A program made the position numbers and the translations under genes. This document shows, piece by piece, positions 18,656-27,574 of a stretch of 64,000 bases of DNA. Within the stretch, counting starts at the first letter, position 1, and every line of letters begins with the position of its first letter. The notes under the pieces were generated by a model. It saw only the letters and a list, made by a program, of their open reading frames with translations. It did not search any database and had not been told where the DNA came from. This DNA is from Streptomyces sp. NBC_01454 (GTDB taxonomy: Bacteria; Actinomycetota; Actinomycetes; Streptomycetales; Streptomycetaceae): positions 620,001 to 684,000 of the forward strand of contig NZ_CP109460.1 in assembly GCF_036227565.1 (NCBI RefSeq). Reading direction: 5' to 3'.

Positions 18656-19227
18656 CTATCCGACGCCCTGCGCACGGGCGTTGGCCAGCAGCGCCTTCCG
18701 CCCGTTGAGGTCGAAGCCGGTCAGCTTGTCCGCGTCGGCGGTGGTCCGGTACCCGCCGTTGGGGTCGCACATGATCGGCTTGTTGCCGTAGGACGTGGCG
18801 ACGCACTCGAACTTCTCCACCCACGTCGTGCGGAACAGCGTCGTCCACGAAATGCTGCACGCGCTCGATCTCGACCACCCGAACACCGACCTGGACAAGG
18901 ACGATGTCGTGGGTTGACGGTCTCGACGCCGCCGAGGGCCGGCTTCACACCGGCGGCCTTGGCCTGGGCGACGGCGGCCGTCAGGTAGGGGGTGTAGCGG
19001 GCCTTCATGGCAGCCGTGGCGAAGGTGACCGTGTACGGGCGGGACGGGCTGAGGCCGGTGACGCCGAGCCGGGAGGTCAGATTCCACCCGGTGCCCCTCG
19101 TGGTGAGCGCCGCCGCCCCTCCGGGCGCCGTGGTGAGCGTGCACACCGATATCGCGGCGGCCACAGCAAGAGTCTTCCGCAGGAGGGCTTCCCTCTCCCT
19201 TTGTCCGGGGAAGTGATGCTCTTTCAC
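18656..19227 (-). pseudogene. Disrupted secreted zinc metalloprotease with an internal inversion
   Basis: The minus strand encodes a signal peptide (LAVAAAISVCTLTT) and a conserved N-terminal part ending GGVETVN, and, in another frame, a C-terminal part beginning VEKFECVATSYGNKPIMCDP and ending ARAQGVG. The piece between them is present on the plus strand, at 18823-18912, where it reads VVHEMLHALDLDHP: the zincin signature HExxHxxxxxH. Flipping that segment rejoins DDVV to EKFECV in frame. A stretch before the His motif may also be missing compared with typical secreted zincins. The gene cannot make an active enzyme as read. Confidence 0.8.
18823..18912 (+). other. Inverted ~90-bp segment carrying the zincin active-site motif
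   Basis: On the plus strand this segment encodes RNSVVHEMLHALDLDHPNTD and continues LDKDDVV, opposite to the surrounding gene. The flanks carry short similar inverted words (CCCACG... near both ends), which may have mediated the flip. Exact breakpoints are uncertain by a few bases. Confidence 0.75.
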
Positions 19228-19382
19228 GCATCAGACTGATGAGCCGCACACATGGTTACATTGCCCGCCCGTATTTCCGCTGCACCGGCGCGAGTTGGGT
19301 ACGGCAACGCCATGACACCGCGTCGCGTGCGGGGCGTCCGGCCGGCCGTGCGGCCGTCAGCGGTAGCCGGTGTCGTCGGCCG

Positions 19383-20326
19383 TCAGGCCCCGGTCTGGAC
19401 CTCGACGACATAGCGCCAGCAGTCCGGGCGGGTGCCGTCGGTGTCGGTGAATCCGTAGAGGGGGGCCAGTTGCCCGCTGGAGACCCCCTTTCCGCTCCAG
19501 CGGCCGACGTCCGGATCCGCGGCGAGCGCGACCACGGCCCGAGCGACACAGGTGGGGGACTCGGCGATACAGAAATGCGGTACACGGGCGGTCGCCTCCC
19601 GCCAGGTCTCCTCGGTCACGCCGGAGGCCTCGAGCATCTTCTCCGACCGCAGCCGGCCGGGTGTGACGGCCACGGCCGCGCCACCGTACGGGGTGAGTTC
19701 ATGGCTCAGGGCCAGGGTCATCCGCTGCACGGCGGCCTTCGCCAAGTCGTAGTAGGAGCCCTCGTGGTGGCGGTAGGCGGCGTTGTACTCCGGGGTGCCG
19801 TCGGTCATCTCGATCACCAGCCCGCCGGGGCGGCGGATGAGCAGCGGCAGCGCATGGTGGCGGGTGATCGCGTGGGTGTCGATGCCCATGCGCAGCATCC
19901 GCAGCCCGCCGGCGAGATCGTGCTCCCAGACGGTGGTGCCGAACTGGGCATAGGCATCGCCGCCGAAGATGTCGTTGACGAGGACATCGAGGCGGCCGTG
20001 GTCCCGGTCGACGCGCCGGATGAGAGCACGGACCTGATCGCTGTCGAGGTGGTCCACCGCAGGGCCGTTCCGGTGCCTCCGGCCGCGGTGACCAGCTCTC
20101 CGGTCTCCTCGATCGTCTCCGGCCGGTCGATCTCCGACCGGCCGGCGGTCCGGCTGCTGCGCCCTGTGGCGTACACCCATGCGCCGGCGCGGGCGAGTTC
20201 CACCGCGATGGCGCGCCCGGCGCCGGCCACCAGCGCCACCTTCCCCGCCAGCACCCCCTTCTCCCCCGCCCCCGCCTCGTCCCCCGCCCCCGCCTCGTCC
20301 CCCGCCCCCGCCTCATCCCTCGCCAT
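19383..20326 (-). pseudogene. Frameshifted short-chain dehydrogenase/reductase (SDR)
   Basis: From ATG 20326 (GGAG upstream) the frame reads DEAGAG repeats, then KVALVAGAGRAIAVELARAG, then stops resembling the family near 20058; the family sequence resumes in another frame as VDHLDSDQVRALIRRVDRDH and runs to 19383, including the catalytic YYDLAK. One G is missing in CTGCGGTGGAC. In addition, the Rossmann loop is about four residues short (VAGAGRA where relatives have VAGATRGAGRG), so cofactor binding would be impaired even if the frame were repaired. This argues for real decay rather than only a sequencing error. Confidence 0.78.
20262..20315. repeat. 18-bp tandem repeat in the SDR N-terminus
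   Basis: Three near-perfect copies of an 18-base unit (TCGTCCCCCGCCCCCGCC on the plus strand), encoding DEAGAG three times just after the start codon of the SDR. Simple-sequence expansion is likely. Confidence 0.85.
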
Positions 20327-20449
20327 GGCTCCGGCCTGCTCCCCTCTTCTCGCCCCGCTCCGGGGAATCCGGGCGGGGCCTCTCACCCCGGGACGGCCGG
20401 TACCGGCCTGCGGGGCGGAGTGCGTACGTAGCGCGCTCTCAACGGGCAG

Positions 20450-21304
20450 TCAGGAACTGAGGTGGTATTGGGCCCAGGGCTGATGGGAGGAAACGGGGTC
20501 CTCGTGCGAGGGCGCGAGGGTGCCCCACGGAGCGAGGGCGTTGTCCCATTCGGAGGCGAGGGCGGCCATGTTGTCCGGGACGGACTCCGCGGTCGGCATC
20601 GTGCCGGTGTGCCAGGCGGATGCCATCGGGTGTGCCGAGGGCGCGGCATTCCAGGGAGCCGTCTGCTGTGCGGGAATGGTGTATTCGGATTCATGAACAT
20701 CGCCGGGACCGCGCCGGTGGCGTCCGGCATGGGTCTCGACCGGGCCCGGATAGAACCGCCCCTGGGCGGAGAGCTGTTGGGCCCGGGTCACCAGGCGGGT
20801 GAGATCGAGCCCGAATTCGGCGGCGAGTTCGCGCAGGTCCACCCCCGTCTGCCAACTGCCGATCAGCACCGCGTCCATGGCCGGTGACCAGCTCTGTTCC
20901 GCTGCCCCCGGGCTGCCGACGTTCTCACGGACCGGCCCGGGACGCGTTCCGGCAGAGGAGTTCTGGTGGTGAGGATATTCGGCAGCTGCCTCGGGGGCCG
21001 GCGGAGCCTCGTCGGGCTGCGGGACCGCGGCGGGAGTGGAGGCCGCGAGCAGTTCTTCGGCGACGGCGCGGGCGTCGTCCTTGCCCACCGTGCGCCGGGC
21101 GATCCGTACTTCCCGCTCGTTCAGACCGAAAAGACCCGCCACCGCGCCAGTGCTGCCCACCGTCACCGCGAACGCCGCCAGCACCCGTGACCGGTCGGCC
21201 TGCGCCTCGTCAAGTCTGGCCTGCGCCTCACGCACACGCTCGTCGCCCAGACAAAACGCTTCTGCCAGCACGGCGTTGCGGTCCCACAACTCTCTAGGAT
21301 CCAT
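20450..21304 (-). CDS. Hypothetical protein with helix-turn-helix-like segments
   Basis: 284 aa, no family that I can name with confidence. The N-terminal ~95 residues (WDRNAVLAEAFCLGDERVRE ... GLFGLNEREVRIARRTVGKD) resemble an actinobacterial putative DNA-binding region: a helix, then an HTH-like GLNEREVRIAR. A second HTH-like piece, DLRELAAEFGLDLTRLVTRA, follows a Pro/Ala/Glu-rich linker. The C-terminal 100 residues are low complexity, rich in Pro, Ser, Trp and His. Possibly a transcriptional regulator; evidence is only pattern-level. Confidence 0.6.
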   Translation of the reverse strand: MDPRELWDRNAVLAEAFCLGDERVREAQARLDEAQADRSRVLAAFAVTVGSTGAVAGLFGLNEREVRIARRTVGKDDARAVAEELLAASTPAAVPQPDEAPPAPEAAAEYPHHQNSSAGTRPGPVRENVGSPGAAEQSWSPAMDAVLIGSWQTGVDLRELAAEFGLDLTRLVTRAQQLSAQGRFYPGPVETHAGRHRRGPGDVHESEYTIPAQQTAPWNAAPSAHPMASAWHTGTMPTAESVPDNMAALASEWDNALAPWGTLAPSHEDPVSSHQPWAQYHLSS

Positions 21305-21548
21305 ACTTATTCAACGCCTCGCGCGCGCTGGTGTCCCGATCTGGCTAAATAAAACACCCCAAAGCACCCATCGAACCACCAGATGAAAATCACTCCGGCC
21401 CCACGGCTCCCGCCCGCCCCCCGGCCCCGCCGGATGCCATACGCCCAGGCCACGCGGCCGCGTCCCGCCACACGGGGGATTGTCGGTGCCGTGGGTTACT
21501 GTCTCGATCAGTCACATTTCCATATGTCCGTGTGTTCATGGGGGGGCC

Positions 21549-22420
21549 ATGACTCGTATTTCCCGTACCTCATTCCGCGTCGCCGGGGCGTTGCTGACCG
21601 GCGCCGTGCTGTGCGGCACGGCGGCATGCGCGGCGTCCAAAGGGACCTCGGCGGACCGCTCCGCGCCGGAGAGCTTCCGCGCCGCGCCGGTCGCCGCGGT
21701 CCAGAAGGCCGTCAACAAGGGCGCCCGGCTCAACTCCGCTTCGTATCGCCTCTCCGGCAGGGTCCCGGGGCAGGGGACCATCGAGGGCAAGGTGTCGTTC
21801 AGCCTCCGTCCGCGCGTCGCCGACATGCAGATGAAGGCGTCCATGGGCGGGAAGGCACACGAGTTCTCGGTGCGGCTCGTCGGAGGCTCGGTGTATCTGG
21901 GCGGGGGTTCGGACACGGCGGCCGGGATGGACGGCAAGCACTGGATCAAGTTCGCCATGAAGGGCAAGGGGGCCGGCGGACTCGGGGGATGCAGCAGCAG
22001 GCCGACCAGGACCCGGCGGCGCAGGCGTCGTTGCTTCCGCAGTCCGAGGACGTCAAGAAGGTCGGCGCGGAGACCGTCGACGGCGTGCGGACGACGCACT
22101 ATGCCGGCACGGTGGACGTGGCGGAGCTGCTCAGGCAGCAGATGCCCAAGAGTGCGATGGACGCCGCGCGCCGCAAGAAGGCGATCGAGCAGTACGGGCA
22201 GCTCGGGGTGCGCAAGCTGCGGCTCGACATCTGGATCGGACCCGATGACCGGACCGTGAAGTTCCGGGAGCGTGCGCAGGCGGCCCAGGGCCCGCTGGAC
22301 CTGACCATATGGTTCTCCGGCGTCAACAAGCCGGTCACGGTCCAGGCGCCGCCGGCTTCGGACACGGTGGATCTGGAGCAGAAGCTGAAGGAGGGCGGCA
22401 TACGGCCGCGCACCTCCTGA
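21549..22420 (+). pseudogene. LppX/LprG-like lipoprotein with a frameshift in a G run
   Basis: The ATG at 21549 starts a lipoprotein signal (LTGAVLCGTAACAAS, lipobox TAAC) and a DUF1396/LolA-like domain (SASYRLSGRVPGQGTIEGK). At the G5 run 21984-21988 the family sequence moves to the next frame, continuing MQQQADQDPAAQASLLPQ and ending VDLEQKLKEGGIRPRTS at 22420. Adding one G restores one ~290-residue protein. The rest of both halves has normal codon bias, so the lesion is recent or a homopolymer sequencing error. If intact it would be an exported lipid-binding or carrier lipoprotein. Confidence 0.8.
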
Positions 22421-22428
22421 CGGGCGTC

Positions 22429-23295
22429 TCAGTACGGCACGGGCGCATCGAGGTGCGGCAGGCCGATCGGGTTGGGGAAGGGGAGCACCTCCGCGGCCAG
22501 AATGCGGCGGACCACGGGCTCCAGCGTGTGCAGCATCGCCTCGGTCTGCGCCTCGGGCAGCGGGCGCAGCAGCCGGCCGGCCAGCCGGTCGGTGGCTGCC
22601 TCGATGCGCTCCCGTTCCCGTCTGCCGTGCCCGGTCGCCTCGCCGCGGGCGTCCACGAGGTCCCGGGCCCGCAGCCGGTCCGCCGCCGCTGCCCAGTCCT
22701 CCTCGCTCCAGCCGCGGTCCTGGCGCATGGCCTCCCCGGGGACGCGCCCGGACGCGGCGGCCAGGACCAGGGCCTCGCATCCGTCGAGCCCCTCGTCGGC
22801 GAGTACGGCGTGGTGCGCGTCGCCTCTGAACTCTCTGACGGTGGTGACCAGTTGCCACAGCCGCTCGACGGGGTCGGCGTGATCGCACAGCGCGCGGTTG
22901 GCGGCGAACAGCGGACGTGCGGTGGCCGGTGCGTCGTCGACGATCGCCTGGAGCGGCGGCAGCAGCTCGGCGGCGCGGCGCTCCAGTTCGGGGTCGATCC
23001 CGCGCAGCGCCCGGGCCGCGCGGCTGCCGCGTTCGTCGAGGACATGGGCCGGGCTGACGACGCTCCAGGCCGCGGGCAGCGCACGGGCGACCATCCCCGG
23101 CGCGAACACCCCGAGAACGGCCGTGGCCGCGGCGGGTTCCACCGCTCCCATGGGGGCGGTGCGGGCCGCGAAATACCCCATCCAGAAGCCCTTGAGACCG
23201 AGGTCCTTGCCCATGTCACGGCAGTGGTCGTCGAAGTAGCAGACCGCGTGCAGCGGCTCGGTCAGCAGCCAAAGCGATCGTGCGTGCAGCTCCAT
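22429..23295 (-). CDS. SCO6745-family protein
   Basis: 288 aa. The start MELHARSLWLLTEPLHAVCY and HALFAR-type helices, with the internal GFWMGYFAARTAPMG motif, match the SCO6745 family found across actinomycetes. Residues ~200-240 (GWSEEDWAAAADRLRARDLVD) look like a winged-helix module. No catalytic motif. Function unknown. Convergent with the frameshifted lipoprotein and divergent from the S41 peptidase gene. Confidence 0.75.
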   Translation of the reverse strand: MELHARSLWLLTEPLHAVCYFDDHCRDMGKDLGLKGFWMGYFAARTAPMGAVEPAAATAVLGVFAPGMVARALPAAWSVVSPAHVLDERGSRAARALRGIDPELERRAAELLPPLQAIVDDAPATARPLFAANRALCDHADPVERLWQLVTTVREFRGDAHHAVLADEGLDGCEALVLAAASGRVPGEAMRQDRGWSEEDWAAAADRLRARDLVDARGEATGHGRRERERIEAATDRLAGRLLRPLPEAQTEAMLHTLEPVVRRILAAEVLPFPNPIGLPHLDAPVPY

Positions 23296-23426
23296 GCTCG
23301 GCACGCTACCGCCGGCGGACGTCCGGCGCACCGCGTGCACGGCCCGTACGGCCCCTCGTACGAGCCCGCCCCGGGAGCCGGAGCCGGCGGGGAGACCCAC
23401 CCGCACCACAGAGAGGATCAGCAGCA

Positions 23427-24317
23427 ATGCCCACCCACGCAGAGATCATCGACCTCGCACTGGACCGCATAGTGACGGGCTATGTCTTCCCCCAGCGTGC
23501 GGTGGAGATCGATCAGGCGATCCGGGCCCGGCTGGCATCGGGGACGTATGACGCGCTGAGCGGTGCCGCGTTCTGCGCGGCGGTGACCGCGCACCTCCAG
23601 GAGGTCTGCCCGGACAAGCACCTCCGGCTGCTGTGGCAGGACGAGCCCCGGGCCGCCGAGTCGGCGGAGGGGGACGCGGGGCGGGCGGCCTTCCTCGCGC
23701 TGATGCGGGCCGAGAACCACGGCATCCGCCGCTGCGAGCAGCTCGACGGCAACATCGGCTGTCTGGACATCCGGTGGATGGCCGACGCCGGGGAAGGCGC
23801 GCGTGCGATCGGTGCGGCCATGGAGCTGGTCGCGCACACCCGGGCCCTGCTGCTCGATCTGCGGGAGTGCCGGGGCGGCTCCCCCGCGGGCGCCGCGATG
23901 TGGTGCAGCTACTTCTTCCCCGACGATCAGGTGCACCTCAACGACTTCTACGAGCGCTCCAGCGACTCCACCCGGCAGTTCTGGACCCTGTCGCACCTGC
24001 CGGCGCCGCGCTATCTCTACCGTCCGGTGTACGTCCTCACCAGCGCGACCACGTTTTCGGGCGGGGAGGACGTGGCGTACACCCTGCAGGCCTACGAGCG
24101 CGCGGAGGTGATCGGGGAGACGACCCGCGGCGGGGCGCACCCGACGAAGCGGCATGCGGTGACGGAGCACATCACGGTCACCGTGCCCACGGCCCGGACG
24201 ATCAATGCCGTCACCGGCAGCAACTGGGAGGGCGTCGGAGTGCACCCGGACCGCGACGTACCGGCCGACACGGCATTCGAGGTGGCGTACAAGGAGGCGC
24301 TGGGACGGCTGGCCTAG
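23427..24317 (+). CDS. S41-family peptidase-like protein (IRBP/CtpA-like), no signal peptide
   Basis: 296 aa. An N-terminal helical domain (EIIDLALDRIVTGYVFP) is followed by the S41 core: LLDLRECRGGSP (strand and oxyanion region), the nucleophile motif SATTFSGGEDVAY, then VIGETTRGGAHP. This is the family of interphotoreceptor-retinoid-binding-like tail-specific proteases. No export signal is visible, so it is probably cytoplasmic. It shares its upstream region with the divergent SCO6745-family gene. Confidence 0.82.
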   Translation: MPTHAEIIDLALDRIVTGYVFPQRAVEIDQAIRARLASGTYDALSGAAFCAAVTAHLQEVCPDKHLRLLWQDEPRAAESAEGDAGRAAFLALMRAENHGIRRCEQLDGNIGCLDIRWMADAGEGARAIGAAMELVAHTRALLLDLRECRGGSPAGAAMWCSYFFPDDQVHLNDFYERSSDSTRQFWTLSHLPAPRYLYRPVYVLTSATTFSGGEDVAYTLQAYERAEVIGETTRGGAHPTKRHAVTEHITVTVPTARTINAVTGSNWEGVGVHPDRDVPADTAFEVAYKEALGRLA

Positions 24318-24339
24318 ACGGTGGGGCGGCAGTGGCGCG

Positions 24340-24570
24340 TCAGGCGTCGGTGCGGCCGCCCGCGCCGAATCCCGACTGCCAGGCCCACAGATGGGTGCAG
24401 TTGGGGCACTGCAGGTGCAGGACGCTGCCCTTGTTCGACAGGAGGTAGCGCCAGTGGTCCTCACAGGTGCGGCCGTCGAGGCAGGTGCCGCATTCCTGGT
24501 GGTCCTGGCAGCCGGGGCACGGGACCCAGGCCCGGCGGCCGATATCGGCGGTGGGGTCGAGCGGCAGCAT
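24340..24570 (-). CDS. Small cysteine-rich (zinc-ribbon-like) protein
   Basis: 76 aa. Cys/His pairs PCPGCQDHQECGTCLDG and CEDHW, then LQCPNCTHLWAW, could bind one or two zinc ions. The start at 24570 lies two bases after the stop of the DUF6400 gene, so the two are translationally coupled. No known function. Confidence 0.65.
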   Translation of the reverse strand: MLPLDPTADIGRRAWVPCPGCQDHQECGTCLDGRTCEDHWRYLLSNKGSVLHLQCPNCTHLWAWQSGFGAGGRTDA

Positions 24571-24572
24571 GC

Positions 24573-24809
24573 TCAGGCCTGTCCGGAGGCGGGCAGCACC
24601 CCGGCGGAGACCAGCATGTCGTAGGTGGCCTGCTGCTCCGCGTCCAGGTCCGAGTAGAGGAGACGGTAGGCGTCGGCCTCCCCCTCCAACACCGCGAGGG
24701 GGTCCCAGGTGTCCCCCAGCGCCGCGACGACTTCGGTGCGCCGCCGGGCCTCGTCTGCGGTGAGGTCGAACTCGACTATGTGGTGGTCCGAGGTATTGCG
24801 GTCGATCAT
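24573..24809 (-). CDS. DUF6400-like small protein
   Basis: 78 aa acidic helical protein (FDLTADEARRRTEVVAALGD, then AYRLLYSDLDAEQQATYDML). The pattern matches the small DUF6400 family of Streptomyces. It is followed directly by the Cys-rich gene, forming a two-gene unit. Function unknown. Confidence 0.65.
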   Translation of the reverse strand: MIDRNTSDHHIVEFDLTADEARRRTEVVAALGDTWDPLAVLEGEADAYRLLYSDLDAEQQATYDMLVSAGVLPASGQA

Positions 24810-25109
24810 GGTGCGCGTCCCATGCCACGTGCGGATGATTCGAACGTGTCTATCAAGCCGGGCGGCACTGAGGAAGCGTCAGGCGGAGAGCGTCCCGGAG
24901 GGGTCCGGCATACGGAACGGCCGGTCGCGCAGTGTGCACTCACGAAAGCGTACGGAAGTGGGTAAAGCGGAATTCCCGTGTGGGGAATTGCCTGCGTCGT
25001 GCCGGAGGTGTCCGCTAATGCGAGGTGTGACGGAATTCATCCCGGTCGGGTCAGCCGCCCGTCCCGGCCGGACCGCCGGACCGCCGGAGAGTCGCAGAAC
25101 CGGAGAACC

Positions 25110-25183
25110 GGAGAACCGGAGGTCCGCAGAATCCGGAGAACCGGAGGTCCGCAGAATCCGGAGAACCGGAGGTCCGCAGAACC
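25110..25183. repeat. Three copies of a 25-bp tandem repeat
   Basis: Unit of 25 bases beginning GGAGAACCGGAGGTCCGCAG, repeated three times (the last slightly diverged), preceded by shorter CGGAGAAC units. It lies between the stop of the SpoIIE-type phosphatase (25187) and the DUF6400 gene; the remainder of 24810-25109 holds no gene I can support. It is not a CRISPR: there are no spacers. Confidence 0.85.
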
Positions 25184-25186
25184 GTC

Positions 25187-26497
25187 TCAGGACCCGTCCG
25201 GTCGCCCGGCCTGCGGCGGCCCCGCGGGCAGGCGTCGTACCGCGACCGCGGCGGCATCGTCGCCCAGGCGGCCGTCGGTGTGCGCCAGCAGATCCGCCCG
25301 CAGCAGCTGCAGGACCTGCTGCGGGCTGCAGCCGCTCCAGGCTCCCGCGCGCTCGGCCAGCGGGTAGAACACCCCCTTGCCGTCGCGGGCCTCGGTCACC
25401 CCGTCCGTGTAGAGGAGCAGCAGATCCCCCGGCTCGAAGGGGAACGTCTCGACCTCGTAGTCGGGGGCGCCGGCCAGCCGGCCGAGCCCGATCGGCAGCG
25501 CGGTCCGCTCCGGGCGCAAGGTGAGGGCCCACCCGTCGCGCAGCAGCAGCGCGGGCGGGTGGCCGCACGTGATGGTGCGCAGCACGGGCCAGTGATCGGG
25601 GATGTCCAGCAGCGAGACGGTCGCGAAGGTCTCGTCGGTGTCGGTGTCGGTGTCGGTGTCGAGGTCCGGGGCCGGGGCCGAGTCCGGGCCGGCGGGCTCC
25701 GGACCGGGCTCCGCGGTGGCGGCCGGGGCGGAGCGGACATCCGCGTCGGGGGCGTCACCGGCCTCCGTCGCGGCCTCCGTCGCGGCCTCCGTCGCGGCCT
25801 CCGTCGTCGCATCCGGGGCGTTGCCCCACTGGCTGCTGTCCCAGCGCACCGCGCCGTCGAGGTGGATGGCCAGCTTAGGCAGGGTGGCCTGACGGTGGGC
25901 GGCGGCCCGGAAGGCGCCGAGGAGAAGGGCCGCATGGCTGTAAGCGGGCAGCCCCTTGCCCCGGACGTCGCCGATGATCAGCCGGGTACTGGTGGTGGTG
26001 CGGGCCGCCGCGAAGAGATCGCCGCCCATCGCCGCCTCCTCCTCGGCCGCCAGATAGAAGGACGCGATTTCCAAGGGGCCACTGCGGGCGGGCAGCGGTC
26101 TGAGCAGCACCTGCTGGGCGACGGCGGCCACCGAGCGGCTCTTGGTGAGCCGCCGCTCGCCGCGGTCGCGCACGACGGTGTAGAGCACGACCAGCGCGGA
26201 GACGACGATCAGCGCGGCGATCTGGGCCTCGAGATTCTCGGTGAACAGCACCCGGCGCACGAGCCCGATGCTCACCTGCGCGACCACCGCCAGCGCCCCG
26301 ATCGCCGCCGTCAGCTCGGGCCCGGCGAAGGCCGCGGTGAGCGCTGGGGCCGCGACCAGCAGGGGCCCCAGATGGATGTCGGGCGGCGAGAGGACATCGA
26401 TCGTGCAGACCGCCACGATGAGCCCGATCGGGAACAGCACCAGGACGTGACTGAGCTCCCGTCGTCCCCAGAGCCGAGGCAGCCGTCGCAAGGGCAT
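25187..26497 (-). CDS. Membrane-anchored SpoIIE-type PP2C phosphatase with a repeat-built insert
   Basis: 436 aa. Four to five hydrophobic helices occupy ~15-110. The PP2C_SIG domain follows: MGGDLFAA and IIGDVRGKGLPAY (metal-binding Asp), LLLLYTDGVTEARD and LGDDAAAVAV. Between strands, residues ~225-285 are made of TEAA and DT dipeptide repeats that come from 12-bp and 6-bp DNA repeats (25641-25812), so this loop is probably variable between strains. Such phosphatases act on anti-sigma antagonists or other Ser/Thr phosphoproteins. The partner is unknown, as no anti-sigma gene lies adjacent. Confidence 0.9.
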   Translation of the reverse strand: MPLRRLPRLWGRRELSHVLVLFPIGLIVAVCTIDVLSPPDIHLGPLLVAAPALTAAFAGPELTAAIGALAVVAQVSIGLVRRVLFTENLEAQIAALIVVSALVVLYTVVRDRGERRLTKSRSVAAVAQQVLLRPLPARSGPLEIASFYLAAEEEAAMGGDLFAAARTTTSTRLIIGDVRGKGLPAYSHAALLLGAFRAAAHRQATLPKLAIHLDGAVRWDSSQWGNAPDATTEAATEAATEAATEAGDAPDADVRSAPAATAEPGPEPAGPDSAPAPDLDTDTDTDTDETFATVSLLDIPDHWPVLRTITCGHPPALLLRDGWALTLRPERTALPIGLGRLAGAPDYEVETFPFEPGDLLLLYTDGVTEARDGKGVFYPLAERAGAWSGCSPQQVLQLLRADLLAHTDGRLGDDAAAVAVRRLPAGPPQAGRPDGS

Positions 26498-26564
26498 GCC
26501 TCATGGTGGCACCCGGGAGGGCGAAATGCCCGGATCGTCCCGCCGGGTCGTCGCGGGAGGCGCC

Positions 26565-27290
26565 TCACTCCGCCCGCTCCGCCCCTTCCGCCACCCATTC
26601 CGCCGCCTCCCCGCGCATCGCCGCGATGAGCAGATCGAGGGCGCGCTCGACGGCCGAACCCGCCATGAGCGGCAGATGCTCCCGTACGCGGTGCAGGCTG
26701 GGGTACTCGTCAGCGGGCAGGCTGCCGTACTGCGCCTGCCAGGCCTGTTCGTCGGCGGCGCGCTGGGCGGGGGCCAGCCGCAGCACACCGGCGTCCAGGG
26801 CCGCATGGCCGAGGGCGGTGTCCACGAGCGCGTGGTAGTGACGGACGGCCGTGGCCTCGTCGAAGCCGGCCCCGAGCAGCAGGCCGACGCCGGTGTCGAC
26901 CGCGCGCTGCTCATGGGGGCGGCCCGTGACCCGGACCGTGCTGAACACGGCGATCTGCGGATGGCGCAGCGCGGAACGGTAGGCGCGCAGGCCCAGTTCG
27001 CGCAGATCGGCGGCCCAGTCGCCAGTGGATCCGAAACCGGTCATGCACTCGCCGATGAGCCGGTCGGCGAGCGCCAGCAGCAGGTCCTCGGTGTTGCGGA
27101 AGTAGCGGTAGACGGCGGAGGGGTCGGCGCCGAGCGCCGCACCGAGTTTGCGGACGGTGAAGGCCTGCGCGCCCTGGGCGTCGATCAGTTCACAGGCCGC
27201 GTCGACGATCAGATCGGCCGACAGGACCACCCCCGAGCTGGTCGGCCGGCGCCGCTTGCGCTCGGCCGGGACGCGCTCGCTCTCCGTCAC
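26565..27290 (-). CDS. TetR-family regulator
   Basis: 241 aa. The HTH lies at ~25-70 (AACELIDAQGAQAFTVRKLG and PSAVYRYFRNTEDLLLALAD), with a TetR_C-type ligand domain behind. The GTG start at 27290 has GGAGG seven bases upstream. It is divergent from the APC permease and amidohydrolase genes and likely controls them via the dyad at 27360-27374. The ligand is unknown, presumably related to the permease substrate. Confidence 0.92.
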   Translation of the reverse strand: MTESERVPAERKRRRPTSSGVVLSADLIVDAACELIDAQGAQAFTVRKLGAALGADPSAVYRYFRNTEDLLLALADRLIGECMTGFGSTGDWAADLRELGLRAYRSALRHPQIAVFSTVRVTGRPHEQRAVDTGVGLLLGAGFDEATAVRHYHALVDTALGHAALDAGVLRLAPAQRAADEQAWQAQYGSLPADEYPSLHRVREHLPLMAGSAVERALDLLIAAMRGEAAEWVAEGAERAE

Positions 27291-27359
27291 GCCTGACCTC
27301 CGTATCGCTCCGCCCCCGACCCCTCGGGCCCCGTGCGGGCAAGTTAATCACCAGGTTAC

Positions 27360-27374
27360 GTCAACACCGTTGAC
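27360..27374. promoter_or_regulatory. Candidate TetR operator
   Basis: GTCAA-CACCG-TTGAC, a perfect 5-bp dyad with 5-base spacer, in the 284-base divergent region between tetR and the permease gene, next to a TTGACA-like hexamer. It is the only dyad of this quality there. Confidence 0.6.
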
Positions 27375-27574
27375 ACAAGGAGGAGCGGGCGGTTTCATCG
27401 GCGGACATACACGGACCGCCGCGGTGCCGTACCCCGCTCCGCACCCCTTTCCCACGACGCGGCCGGGCCCCGATCCCGGGCCCGGCCCGTGCCGCCCCGC
27501 CTTGCCACCCCTTCCGCACCTCCCCCCGGCCCGGCGCGAGTCCGGCCCGGGCCGCCGTTCAAGGAGTGAGTGCC

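Noticed and set aside
16591..18675. Very long minus-strand open frame opposite uppP and the APH gene
   Set aside because: It overlaps two well-supported genes, has no family resemblance, and such frames are expected in high-GC DNA.
25081..25190. CRISPR-like direct repeats
   Set aside because: The units are contiguous without spacers, so a simple tandem repeat rather than a CRISPR array.
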